In this document: piece after piece, positions 44,801 to 55,646 of the stretch | Layout: every line of letters starts with the position of its first letter | Position numbering within the stretch: position 1 is the first letter of the stretch | DNA from: Beroe forskalii | Lineage: Eukaryota; Ctenophora; Nuda; Beroida; Beroidae | Length of the DNA stretch: 64,000 nt | Direction: 5' to 3' | Assembly (NCBI GenBank): GCA_011033025.1 | Contig: WFMF01000184.1 | Coordinates: 277,102-341,101, forward strand | The notes under the pieces: model-generated | Told to the model about the DNA's origin: nothing | Databases searched by the model: none | The model's input: only the letters and a program-made list of their open reading frames with translations | Position numbers and translations under genes: made by a program

Positions 44801-47769
44801 TTCTGACCACTTTAAGCTCTTTTTACTGGCCTTTCTAAAAGTGTTTTACATTGGTTTTACAAGGAATGCTTGCAAAGCCAAAATTACTCGTGTAGCCTAA
44901 TTCCACCTAAAGCCTAGTTAACATGATATTTCATCTAAATCAAAGCTTGTCAGATCCAAATATACTGATTATTAACCCGGTCAAATAATTAGGATCTGTA
45001 CTACATTTATATATTTACATGCACGCTAGGAGTAAGAGAGAAACCATAAAGTTACGCACGTGTGTACACTGTGTGTACCTACATACATACAGACATACAA
45101 ACATAAATTGTATTTGTTACAGAAAGGATACATTGTGTTATGATGTCATCATCAGGGCGTAGAATGGTGAGTTAATGACGGCTAGAGGTCTATATAACCG
45201 TAGGTAGCATCATCAGGGGTAGCACTGATATTCGCTCAGAATATAAATAGGCAGTCCATTGTCATCAACTTGCTACATCATGCTATGATAATGACGTCAC
45301 CCTACCCGCCTATTTCTCGCGCGTGGCGTATAATATTCGCTCAGAATATAAATAGGCGGTCACAATATGACGTCACAAACATTGTGCGAGCTGCCAGATA
45401 ATGCTGAAAGTAACCGCCTATTTTGTCGTGAATGAGCTGCTATTTATGTAACTCTTATCAGAGAGCATGATGACAATTTGTATCTAGTGGCGTGTGTTGG
45501 TATGTTTGGTTGCGTGTTTGTTTGTATAGGTGACTGTGTGTTTGTGTACGTCTGTGTGTTTGTATGTACAGTTGTTTGTGTGTTTGTTTGTATGTCTGTG
45601 TGTTTGTTTGTGTGTATAGGTGTCTTTGTGTTTTTATGTTTGTAAGTACCGTGTGTATGTATGTGTTTTTGTGTATGTTTGTACAGACATGAGTTAGTCG
45701 AAGCACTGCATCCATGTACTGTGTTTGTGTGTATAGTTGTCTGTCATCTGTCTGTGTGTGGAAAGGTGTCTGTGTGTTACAGTGTTTGTACACTGTACAG
45801 TGTGTAACATAACACATTACACAAGTATTTGATATATAATGTTTTAAAATAACTACGTGTGTGACATCACACAGCTACATTACATAATGTGATGGATGTA
45901 TGAGAACTTATGAAGTACGCTTAATTCATGATATATTGTCAACCAGATAATGTATTTATTGTGTATAAGCAGTTGAAATCGCAAATTTGATGGCGTCAAT
46001 ATTAAATGCGCTTATCAATTCACATCATTTCAGTTGATTAATTTGATAATTTCGAATGATTCATCAATTCATGAACACATGAAATCTAACCGAAGATTTC
46101 TCACACAACTTGATACATGTATTCACCTCTTTTAATCACTCTGTTTACTTCTCATTGTACTTCAAATTGCATTTTAGAGGAAAATCAGAATTTACCAAAA
46201 AACAATAAAAATTCCCTGAAAATTCCTCTAATGTAATTCTTCTAATTCCTCTGTGATTTCAGAACGTGATATTCACGAGTAACACCTCCTCCCTTTCCAT
46301 TGCTGAAATAGCTGCCGTAACCTCGCGGAAAGATAGATTCGGGGGTCTCCACTTCTTCAATCCCGTGCCTGTTATGAAGCTGCTAGAGGTAAGTGTTCTG
46401 AAGTGGACTCTGAAAAAATGAGCAGTTCTGACTTCCGTCGCCAAACAAGACCAAAGTTCGAACGACAGATTATCCTAAAAATACAGTGGAAACGTCATTA
46501 CTCATTACACCCTCGAGTACAAAGTCAAACTTCCTCGTATCATTAAGCGTTTTAAACTTGCTCCATAAAACTGTGGAAACCATTCAGTTCTGAGGTTGTT
46601 TCAGGGGCTTGAAATACTCTACTTGTTTTCGTCGTGGGGTGGTTGGTTTTGGAGATATAAAGTTTTCTATAAGTTTCCCATACCCAACTTTTCCCCCATA
46701 TGTTGAAACCTACCTGTTATTGTGCAATAAAAACTCCTGTTATGAATAACTGCCAGTTGCAATAAAAACTCATGTGATCATTAAAGCTTAAAAACTATAT
46801 TTAACTGCTTAATTATTCAGGTGATAAAAACTGAAAAACTTTTTCCAATGTTCAGGTGATTAAAACTGAAAAACTTTTTCCAATGTTCAGGTGATTAAAA
46901 CGGAAGAAACATCCCCTGAAACCATGGCTACTCTCATGTCATTCGGGAAGGACATGGGTAAAGTCGCTATCCAGTGCTCCGATACACCAGGTAGTCACGG
47001 GTAACGGGTTTTCTTAAAATTATTCTATGATTTCGAAGGGTTCAGATTTCAATAGATAAAATGGTTTGTCCCAACAGAAGTGTTAGAGCTTCTTTAGACT
47101 GTCTTCAATTAATTCCGTTTAATTCCGATACCCCAGGATTTGTGGTTAATCGACTACTGGTGCCTAACTTGGCCGAAGCAATCAGGATGCTAGAAAGAGG
47201 TAATGTTTACGAGGATATTTGGAATTTTGCATGGAATCCCCTTTTCAACAATACAATTCTACACGCTTGGTCTCAAGTTTGATTGTATGAAGTATTGTTG
47301 TAAAGTTTTTAAAATTTTCATCCCGACAGGAGTTGCAACTGCCCAGGATATTGACACAGCAATGAAATTAGGGGCAGGACACCCTATGGGCCCTCTACAA
47401 CTAGCTGACTATGTTGGTTTAGACACTGCTCTTTTCATCTTACAAGGGTTCGTAGAAATTACTATCAAATTCGCGCGATTTTGAAGCATAATCCTTGATT
47501 TTTTCAAGCTCATCTAAGTTCAGATGAACCTGGAAATATGAAGGATTATGCCAATTTGATTAATTTTGTTTAACTTAATTGATGAATACTTTCAAATTTC
47601 TCGTTTCTAAAGCTTGATTAAATTTCTCGTTTTAATAATCGTTTTAATTCGCAGATGGCACGAAAAGTATCCAGATGTCGAACTATTCAAGCCCCCTGAA
47701 ACCCTACAAAGATTGGTTTCCGAAGGAAAACTGGGAAACAAGAGTGGTGAAGGGTTCTACAAGTATTGA
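41896..47769 (+). CDS. HADH: 3-hydroxyacyl-CoA dehydrogenase, mitochondrial
   Basis: Eight exons: 41896-42000, 42496-42683, 43856-43956, 46263-46388, 46891-46990, 47137-47199, 47330-47447 and 47655-47769 (TGA). The product oxidises L-3-hydroxyacyl-CoA to 3-ketoacyl-CoA with NAD in mitochondrial beta-oxidation. Features in order: an Arg/Ala/Ser N-terminus ([20 protein letters not shown]) fitting a transit peptide; Rossmann motif [33 protein letters not shown]; catalytic-His segment [38 protein letters not shown]; and [20 protein letters not shown] with the terminal KSGEGFYKY. All motifs follow the vertebrate HADH order and the phases agree at every junction. Exon 2 has one extra A (cacaaagg, about 42518-42520), which shifts the frame after AAQTGHK. 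Dropping it restores [15 protein letters not shown] and the right exit phase. Length is about 310 residues, normal for the family. Confidence 0.95.
42018..42085. repeat. CCAATCA…TGATTGG palindrome
   Basis: 'attgaccaatcatcgtgcga' is answered by 'cgagctgattggtcaatata' within HADH intron 1. Related palindromes are at 33951-33975 (half), 41481-41532 and 43373-43445. Confidence 0.7.
42305..42480. repeat. C-run followed by telomere-like CTAACC tract
   Basis: After a C14 run come irregular ctaaccctaaca, ccaaccataaccctaacctc units. They end 'tacatgtagatgctt', exactly as in the poly-C/poly-G element at 33722-33841. This is an interstitial repeat; the telomere-like look may be coincidental. Confidence 0.6.
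42690..43372 (+). repeat. 32-bp minisatellite in HADH intron 2
   Basis: About 21 units of 'gaccaatcaggtgtaagtag' + 'aagagagacatc'. At about 42986-43045 the array includes a second copy of the last 55 or so bases of exon 2 with its donor. The unit therefore grew out of the exon 2-intron 2 border. Every unit contains CAGGTGTAAGT, which matches a 5' splice site. Confidence 0.93.
43373..43450. repeat. CCAATCA…TGATTGG palindrome at end of array
   Basis: 'tctgattggcaatgtccaat' with 'gcgcgctgattggtcaatgt': two inverted CCAATCA boxes around a GC-rich middle. Confidence 0.65.
43965..44290. repeat. Three partial CRE-type repeats
   Basis: 'gatgtcatcaacgctccatt' and 'ctatgataatgacgtcat' recur about three times with the local phrase 'taatgctgctcaggtatagg', a tandemly duplicated repeat fragment in HADH intron 3. 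Confidence 0.6.
44470..44580. mobile_element. CRE-bearing MITE copy
   Basis: 'ccgcgcgtaaaaaataggcg' at the left, 'aactatttctcttgcggg' at the right, with 'gctatgataatgacgtcata' between. Confidence 0.6.
45225..45435. mobile_element. CRE-bearing MITE, one and a half copies
   Basis: 'cgctcagaatataaataggc' occurs twice; 'gctatgataatgacgtcacc' and 'acccgcctatttctcgcgcg' complete the first copy. The second ends 'accgcctattttgtcg'. Confidence 0.6.
45465..45815. repeat. TGTGTTTG-rich simple repeat
   Basis: Irregular TGTGTGTTTGTATG units over about 350 bp in HADH intron 3. The 119-residue minus-strand frame (Thr/Gln/His-rich) is a by-product. Confidence 0.85.
46815..46900 (+). repeat. 37-bp repeats over the HADH exon 5 acceptor
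   Basis: 'ttcaggtgat(t)aaaactgaaa' with 'aactttttccaatg' occurs three times; the last copy is the true acceptor and the first bases of exon 5. Each earlier copy carries a decoy acceptor plus exon start. The other duplicate (62465-62520) has one unit fewer. Confidence 0.85.
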
Positions 47770-48561
47770 TATCCTTAATTTTAGTCTAGATTTATCCCAT
47801 ATTTGTCACTGATTTTAATGAGTAGGATTATAGGCCGTTTCACGAATCAACCCAATTCTCGGATCTTGAGAATTCGAATATTTGCGTAAAGTTTTCATTG
47901 AAATTGTCAGATAAATTTGTGAGATCTGTTTTCGTTCAATGTGAATAACTTATTATTACCTGATAATTTACGTTTTGCCCAGACCCCAGATACCTATTCT
48001 ATGATGTTGATATGTTTTGTAAATTTATTGTATGTATTCTGAGTAACATATAATTTATTTCGTGTTTGTCACATTTCTGTGTACAATATTCATCTCTTTT
48101 CTATTTTTACAGGACGATATGTGATACATTTATACATTTTAATTCGCTTTAATAAATTCGTGGGCCTGTCACAAAAGAAAACTTTTGTTTACGTACGCCG
48201 TGGAAACTTTTCTGTAATTCCTCAGCTTCAGATTCACGCGCGCTTGACGCGCGTTTTTTGACAATTTTCTTCATGAATGATGAACAAACGGACATCGAAA
48301 ATTTGATTGATTGGCGATTTTATGCCCGGAAATTTTGACAACTTACAAGTGTACAACAACTAAGCACAATTGGCCGATTTGCCTGTCAGAAAACAGGCAA
48401 ATCACTGAATTTTGGACTGAACTTTGCTGAAATCAGGATTAGATTTTACCGCAATAATGGACTTTCGATAAAAATTCAAAACCTTCAGGAAATAGGAAAA
48501 TCATAATCCTATACAACCCTTATCTTTAAATTCAGCCACTTATGCCTTTCCCTCTCACAGC

Positions 48562-50744
48562 ATGGCTGCATCAAGGTCCAAACGATCCAACGCAGGGTGT
48601 CGTATGAAAGAAGTAATGGAGAAGGCTGATGCGGATCCCTTCTATGATAACTTGTACGGTGGTTTCTACGATGAGGAAAACGATGCGGTGAGTTTAATTC
48701 CTGTTATTTTCCAACTACCCCTGCCCCTGCACTCGTGGCTTGAGCGTGCCCGAGCCGAATAACCACGTGACTAGCGCACGTGATGCCCTCTCAACCAGTC
48801 ACAGGATATCCTGCTGAGCACCGTGCTTGTGAAGCAAGCACCAGAACTTGTATCGGATAGCAAGCCGTTAAATAACTTTTCGGTGAATCGATATCTCACT
48901 GCTCACGGCTGAACAATGCCAAAAGAGGTGCAGCAGTCCGAAGGGAGAAGCGTGCGGTATGCAACTATGTAGGTCTTGCACGGAAAATAGGCGATTTAAC
49001 GTGATCAATTCGCTATTCGAAACAAGAAATCTGACGTAATTTTTACTTTCTAAGCTGAATTTATGCGAGAGATAACCCGAGTAGTCAGTTACCTTGCTTG
49101 GTTAAATAGGCATAGGTAGTTGTTACATTTGTCAAAAATTTAGACGAAATTCGGCACTTATTTCATATTTCAAATTAAGGAAAATCGAAATGTTTTATGA
49201 AATCACAACAGAATTCACGCTTTCGAAAATTTTTCCTGATTTTGAGACATAATAATCTCACGAAAAATTATAATTATCCCTGGGCTTTGAAAAATTCGTT
49301 ACATTCGCCACCGTTTAAAAATTCGTTACGTGCGTATAGTATTGTGTAACAACTATGCAAATAAGTGCGTCACTTAATTCGTGCGACCTGTGCACTAATA
49401 ACTAATTAGTAGGAGTTTTTAATGAACAGAATTTCCAAAAACGCATTTCCAAAATTTCATTGATAAGTTATAAGTACTGAGGTAACCTGTTATAGATAAT
49501 AGACAACAGCACTACAACAAAGTTCAAATTAAAGATGATTCTACTTCCTTCGATATAGTTCTGTGAGGCATGTCTGTTGCGTATTGCAGCTGCTCCTCCA
49601 GCCGTAAGATATCTCAGGGTATCTCACCGTATCTATTACGGTGTGTCACGTGCGATGATGATGCGTATCACGTGATCTAGCTCACCACCAATAGATGTAC
49701 CGCGAAAAGGTCACGAAATTATTACGTACAATCACAGGACAGTACCATGTGGGCACATGAATGAACTGCTATTGGTTAAGAGTTGTTGCGTGTTGGAAAA
49801 TAAGAGCGTTATTGGTCGGCTGATATCATCTCGTGGCTTCGCCACTCGATGATATCAGCCGACCAATAACTACTCTTATTTCTCCTTTCTTCCCCTCACA
49901 TCATTTATTTCTCGCGAGTTTTTTCTCCCATCCATAACGAGTAATTTAGCACACAACTGTCACCAATGCAATTATTGGCAGTTGTTATAATAAAGTAATA
50001 ACAACCAATTGACCCATTATTTATTTAGCTAAATCTTTATCACTCTTTTACCTCCCATCAGTAAAGTGCACAAAACGATATTGTTATTTCAGGACTTCAA
50101 GTGTAAAGCCAAAGTAGATGGACCTGCTAACGCTGATGACGGTGAGTTTATTTTATTTCATCCTCATGAAAGCAGATGGAAAGATGATTACATATGGCTT
50201 TTGGTATATTTTTGTTCTTTTTACCTCTCTCATTTCGACCTGATGCTTTCGATCTATGAAAACACATACGCGTTATTTCGTTCCATCAGGGTTGTCTAGC
50301 GATGGGAGCAGTAGCGAAGAAGAAGATGAAGAATCAGCTAGCGAGAGTGAGGGTGAAAATGAAGCTGGTTCGTCCCAGGTCACTGGTGATGATCATGTCA
50401 CTAAAAAACGTGTTACTGATTCTAAAGATGATGTCACAAGTTCTAAAGACGGTGTCACAAGTTCTAATGCGTTATCAGATATTGCGGAGGAAGGTTCACT
50501 CCCAAAGCGGGAGACATCAATAGCAAACGATCATGAAGCTAAGGACTCGACCAAGTGCCATATTTCCCCTCAGACAGTCGACTGTAAAACTTCAGACAAT
50601 AACCCCCAAAATCCAGAATCAGTATCAAATAGTGCAGACAATAACGAACCAAGTTCAGTTGATCGAAAGCGTAGTACTGATCACAGCTTAGACCAAGAAT
50701 TAGAAAACAGTCGATCCCCTAAAAAAGTCAGGACAGAATCGTAG
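48562..50744 (+). CDS. YL1/VPS72-like N-terminal-domain protein
   Basis: Exons 48562-48687, 50093-50141 and 50290-50744 join in phase (0, then 1) into 209 residues. The first exon (SNAGCRMKEVMEKADADPFY, then DNLYGGFYDEENDA) matches the start of YL1/VPS72, where a short helix is followed by FYxxxYGGFxxE. An acidic stretch follows (LSSDGSSSEEEDEESASES), as in the YL1 region that binds H2A.Z-H2B. The rest is Ser/Asp/Asn-rich and ends RSPKKVRTES, a nuclear-localisation type tail. The RRxxxKAYKE segment and the C-terminal YL1 domain of true VPS72 are absent. It may be a truncated paralogue acting as an acidic histone-binding protein; function is inferred. A second copy in opposite orientation is at 56019-57042. 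Confidence 0.6.
48704..49803. mobile_element. Non-autonomous element with 12-bp inverted ends
   Basis: TTATTTTCCAAC at 48704-48715 is answered by GTTGGAAAATAA at 49792-49803. The whole block is missing from intron 1 of the other YL1-like copy (56684-56916), where flanking sequence is continuous. About 1.1 kb with no transposase frame. Confidence 0.7.
49800..49880. repeat. Long hairpin next to the element
   Basis: 'ttattggtcggctgatatca' pairs with 'tgatatcagccgaccaataa' around 'tctcgtggcttcgccactcga', itself a stem-loop. Outer aataagag/ctcttatt also pair. Absent from the other copy. Confidence 0.9.
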
Positions 50745-51683
50745 ACAAGGGCAGACAATTAATATATTATTGCCCTCCCATATTCATAACAATTATTCAG
50801 TAATGCAGCTATTTATATGTTAGACGAATTGACGCACTACGTTTTCTGACAGTCTGACCACTGGATTTTGATATGTGATTATTATAGCATGTTTATTATA
50901 TTGTTGTGTGCCCGCCCCAAGCTGTTTTTTGCAAGACGTCTGACCTATATTTTAAATCAATTAAGGACCAGGCAACGTCTGGCAAGCTGTTTCGTAGTTA
51001 CTAGTCAATACATTGGATGTGTTACGAAAAACGGACAAGATTTATTCGTCCGTTCAATCTTAACCACTCGTGTTGAACCTCGTGAAGTTACAAGTTCGAT
51101 AAAGTTTTTATGATAAACTTGCCATTAAACCATTAATGTTTGTTGAAACATTGAAATACCACTTAAATAACGATGGTTAAATAAGATTAAAATGAGAATT
51201 TTAGTACCTAAATTGAAATTAAGTTAATTTATTAGCTTTCGCTAAATGAAACTCTAATTATGTTTCAAATAATAATAATTTACTGCTCCTTTATTAAAAT
51301 ATGATGTTTCTAAAATCTGCTGCATTTAAAGTATTGAAATGATATGAAATTCAACAAATTCAATGTATTTTAACCAAATATATCCCTATTCATTGCATAT
51401 CTTTGTTTCATTTTCATGCGTCTCTTATAATTTGAACTTGTTGAATAATGAAGTTGAAATTTCAAAGTTAACTGAACATTCCATTTAAATTTCGGATACT
51501 ATGTAAATTCTAATTTAATTCCAATTCATCCTATTAATGAATTATAACGTTACTGAAAATAAAGTCTTCTTTTTTACACACCCACTTTTTCATATCCCCA
51601 CAGGTATCAATCATCACCGAGTTTCTTTATTCAGTTGACGAAGTTTTAACTTATATCCTGATTAACGTTGGAGCCGACCCTTT
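50745..51683. other. No gene; 3' flanks of two convergent genes
   Basis: AT-rich interval between the YL1-like stop and the hemopexin gene stop. Part of it is matched, in reverse, at 54790-55150. Confidence 0.6.
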
Positions 51684-53757
51684 TCATGACCCTTCTTCTT
51701 CTTCACTACACAGTTTGATAGGCTGATCATCAGTGTACTTTCTGTAGGTGTACTTTACTCCCTCTGATTCTTCTTTATACAGTACGTGTTTCTGTAAATA
51801 AACAATTACAGTAATTCGTGGTGAATATTAGACTCGAATCAACTAATCAAGTTTTAGATTTATAGTTCAAATTATATTATGGGAATCTCAATTGTGAAAT
51901 AAAAACTAAATTATAAAATAAAAATCACGTACATACATGTACGTAATTAGTGTTAGTGTAATCGTACCAAAACTTGTGATTGAAATAGAGATTTGCATAA
52001 CTTAAAACTTTTTTTTCACCTCAGGATCGTCCATGTCTCCTGTGTAGAAGTAACCTTTCAAAAACGCGTCAAAAGCACCCTTAACTTTCACAGATTTCCT
52101 TCCAGCTGAAAAAGAAATAGTTAAACGAGAATAAGTATAACTAAAGTTTAACTCTTCATTTTCAGGGATATGTGTGCCGATCACTCAAAAAGGGATGTTC
52201 TAGACCCCTTTTTGGCCTTTTCGAGCGATCTGCACACATGCGTCATATCATAATCACCACATTCACCCATTCAGCTTCCCACCAAGACCAAACCTGAGTA
52301 AAAGTCCTACCAACTCCCATCGCCAACTCTGAGACCGATAAGGGTGACCCCCTAACGATAATACCACCCCTCCTGAAATTCAGAGTCCTACCATCTGAAA
52401 GTGAACGCAATAGTCCTACCTTCGTACACCTTACCCAACACCAGAAAGTCTTATACCTTTGTACGGCCAGGAATGGGGCTCCACCCCTGAAACTCCTACC
52501 TTTGTACGGCCAGGAATGAGGCTCCGAAATCACTCCGTCCTCCTGAGTCCACAAGTAGAACTCATCGTCGAAGACGAAGACAACGTACTCCCGGTAACTG
52601 AAGGGGGGGGTCGAGTATCATTATCAGTACAATGTTGTGGAATGTTATGACTTTGTACTTGTAGTTAGCTTGATTGTTAGTGCTCCATTTGGATTAAATT
52701 TAATGCGAAAGGTCCTGAAAGTCCAGCATAAGTTATAACCTTAACTTTTACGTAGTTTATATTTCGATAGCACTACAGTAGTACCGTACTGACCTTGCCA
52801 TTCCCTTTGATATCCTTATCCGGCAACCCTCTGAACTCTGACTCTCCAACACCTCCCCCTCAACTTTTCCATCCTCCCCTCCTCCCAACTCCAGGTGAAA
52901 ACAAGCCTTCTTTCCGTCCTGTGCAGTAGAAAGTTCAAACTTCATGAATATCTGCAAGATGTCTGGCCAGTCCCCTGGATATGAATTATAGGCTCTTAAA
53001 CCCATGATTTAAATTTAAAACCCACAATCGTATGGCAACCTTTTGACAGATTTGAAATCCTTATATTTGAAAAGAACTACGTATTAACCAACCTTGTCCT
53101 GGACTTCACAAAGAAATAGGTCTTGCCCCGCAGGTAGTCAGTGAAAGCAGCGTCTACAGGAGTGGGAAGACCTCGCCAGATGGTGGAAACTAGCTTTGGG
53201 AAGCCAGGGGAGATGGTGGGAGCGTTGCTGGCGTCAGGTTCGATTTTCACATAAACATCGCCTGAGATCAACGAAAGTTTCGAATTCAGTCAGCATTGTT
53301 GCGATATAAAAATAAATATCTTACGTAAAATCAACTCGAGTTGGAAATTTTATGGAACATATCGCAAAAATTTTGATTGAGCTGACAAATTTAAACATTA
53401 ATTTTCTTGCAGATATGATTTATATCTGTATAGATAATAAATTTAGGAAATTTTTTTTTGATAATTTCTGATTGAAATTCAAATACCTGTTATTATGTAT
53501 GCGATCCTTTCTTGTGGGTTGTTGAAAACGGCATCAATCGTTTCAATGCACCCCTCTGCATGTGATGCCTCTATAGAACTGTCCGCATATTCAAAGCCAC
53601 CGCTTTCTTTTTCATTTTCATCTTCACTGCTTACTTCACTGCTAACTGTCTCATCTTCTGTCACTGCTTCATTACCTGCTTCTGTCACTGCTTCATTACC
53701 TGCTTCTGTCACTGCTTCATTACATGTTTCTGTCACTACCTGCTTCATTACCTGCTT
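51684..53757 (-). CDS. Hemopexin-repeat protein, 3' exons
   Basis: Minus-strand exons 53487-53757 (runs into the gap), 53093-53261, 52794-52994, 52500-52597, 52020-52105 and 51684-51791 (stop) join in phase. Order of content: a Glu/Val-rich repeat (TEAGNEAV) and acidic stretch; IDAVFNNPQERIAYII; a long exon with PGFPKLVSTIWRGLPTPVDA, AFTDYLRGKTYFFVKS; a linker with YNSYPGDWPDILQIFMKFEL; REYVVFVFDDEFYLWT; and VKGAFDAFLKGYFYTGD, then YKEESEGVKYTYRKY. The repeated D-A-x-F…K-x-Y-F-F and PxxPxxIxxxWxGLP patterns are those of hemopexin blades. No metalloprotease catalytic motif or signal peptide is in view, because the 5' part is lost at the gap. Hemopexin propellers bind proteins or haem; no specific role is claimed. 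A 43-bp piece of exon 4 with its donor is duplicated at about 52455-52499. Confidence 0.65.
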
Positions 53758-53857
53758 NNNNNNNNNNNNNNNNNNNNNNNNNNNNNNNNNNNNNNNNNNN
53801 NNNNNNNNNNNNNNNNNNNNNNNNNNNNNNNNNNNNNNNNNNNNNNNNNNNNNNNNN
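53758..53857. other. Assembly gap of exactly 100 N
   Basis: A standard-size scaffold gap at the junction of the two inverted arms. It cuts the hemopexin gene on its left. The sequence right of it begins inside the reverse copy of 52379 and leftward. Confidence 0.98.
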
Positions 53858-54134
53858 ATTTCAGGAGGGGTGGTATTATCGTTAGGGGGTCACCCTTATC
53901 GGTCTCAGAGTTGGCGATGGGAGTTGGTAGGACTTTCACTCAGGTTTAGTCTTGGTGGGAAGCTGAGTGGGTGAATGTGTGATATAACGCATATGTGTAC
54001 AGATCGCTTGGAAAAGTCTAAAACTAAAAGGGTCTAGAACATCCCTTTTCGAGCGACCTGCTCACATAGCTCTGATTCTGAAAATGGAGAGTTAAACGTT
54101 TGTTTTTTTCTTTCTTTAACAATTTCTTCTTCAG

Positions 54135-54533
54135 CTGGAAGGAAATCTGTGAAAGTTAACGGTTCTTTTGACGCGTTTCTGAAAGGTTACTTCTACACAG
54201 GAGACATGGACGATCCTGAGGTAAGAAAACCATGAAGTTATAAGTTATGCAAGTCTCTATTTCAATCCCAAGTTTTGGTATGGTTACAGTTATACATGCA
54301 TGCTGATGCATGTGAGTTTTATTCTAAAATTGAGAAGATTCCCAAAATTAATTTGAACTATGAATCTAAAACTTCAATTCTAAATATATTCACCACGAAT
54401 TACTGTAATTGTTTATTTACAGAAACACGTGCTGTATAAAGAAGAATCGGACGGAGTAAAGTACACCTACAGAAAGTACACTGACGACCAGCCTATCAAA
54501 CTGTGTAGTGAAGAAGAAGGCTCCAACATCTGA
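54135..54533 (+). CDS. Hemopexin-repeat protein, last two exons (second copy)
   Basis: Exons 54135-54220 and 54423-54533 correspond to 52020-52105 and 51684-51791. Differences are KVNGSFDAF instead of KVKGAFDAF and a C-terminus ending EEEGSNI instead of EEEEGS. Upstream exons are not present before the N gap, so this copy is truncated by the assembly. Confidence 0.7.
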
Positions 54534-54619
54534 TTCATCACGATAGTTTTTAATGATTTAAGGGAGTCAGCATCGTCAGAGACTTGATAATACCTGGGGG
54601 ATGAATTAAAAGTGGGTGT

Positions 54620-54775
54620 GTCCCATACGTGTGCACATGGATCGATAAAAACGTGATGAAATACTGTACTTTCGACAGTTATTCTTTGAAAAGTAAATAT
54701 TGTGTACACTGTTAAATGTGCGTTTTTATCTATCCCTTCATCGATCGATGCATGTGCACACATATTATGGGTGTG
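54620..54775. mobile_element. GTGCACAC/ATCGAT inverted element
   Basis: 'tgtgcacatggatcgataaa' at the left is answered by 'tttttatctatcccttcatc' and 'gatcgatgcatgtgcacaca' at the right. It lies just past the stop codon and is absent from the other arm. Confidence 0.65.
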
Positions 54776-55325
54776 TAACTGTAACAAACTTTGCTTCAGT
54801 TTCATTCATTAATCCATTAAATTAAATTAGAATTTACATAGCATTAGCAATTGAAATTGATATGGAATGACCAGTTAATTTTGAAATTTCAACATCATTA
54901 TTCAAATTATAAGAGACGCATGAAAATAAAACAAAGATATGCAATGAAATAGGGATATATTTGGTTAAAATACATTGAATTTGTTGAATTTTATATCATT
55001 TCAATACTTTAAATGCAGCAGATTTTAGAAACATCATGTTGATAAAGGCTCAGTAAATTATTATTATTTGAAACATAATTAGATTGAGCGAAGCTAATCA
55101 ATTAACTAAATTCTCATTTTAATCTTATTCTTATTTAACGATCATTATCGATTCCACCAGCAAAGTGGTATTTGAATGTTTCCACAAACACTTGTCCAAC
55201 TACCTGTCCTGTTAAAAGTGTTGAGGTATATTATCTAATTTAAATTTATAGCAGTTAATGGACTTAATTAGTATTGCACTTTTTTAAGTTAGACACCAAG
55301 TTAAAGGGTATACTTAAGTACTTAA

Positions 55326-55646
55326 GGGGCCATCCATAAAGGACGTCCGCAAAATTTCGGCCATTTCAGACCCCTCCCTCCCCCTTGTCCGCAAACGTCC
55401 GCAATCCGGAAACCCCTCCCTCCCCCCGGACGTCCGCATTTTTCTTCAAAATCTTTTGGGTCATCATTTTTGGCCCCGAAATTTCATGATTTTCAAGAGA
55501 AATAGCCGTAAAATCGACCAAAATTTCCATGAATTGCGGACGTCCGCATTTGGCCAAGCACCCCCCTCCCCCTACGTCCGCAAACGTCCGCATTGGCCAG
55601 ACTCCCCCCTCCCCCCTCATTGCGGACGTCCTTTATGGATGGCCCC
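55326..55646. mobile_element. 321-bp DNA transposon remnant (MITE)
   Basis: Terminal inverted repeats GGGGCCATCCATAAAGGACG … CGTCCTTTATGGATGGCCCC of about 26 bp are flanked by TAA on both sides, a 3-bp target duplication as in PIF/Harbinger-type elements. The inside repeats 'acgtccgcaaacgtccgca' and strand-biased C/T runs. No transposase. Confidence 0.85.

Larger units (their letters stand above)
46286..52379 (+). repeat. Left arm of the large inverted duplication
   Basis: Matches the reverse complement of 53858-63066 over HADH exons 4-8, the YL1-like gene, the AT-rich interval and hemopexin exons 5-6. The match is near-identical in exons and looser outside, with arm-specific insertions (48704-49880 only here; 55326-55646 and 57540-61129 only in the other arm). 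Confidence 0.9.

Noticed and set aside
45458..45817. 119-residue Thr/Gln/His-rich minus-strand frame
   Set aside because: It is the reverse reading of a TGTGTTTG simple repeat in an HADH intron.
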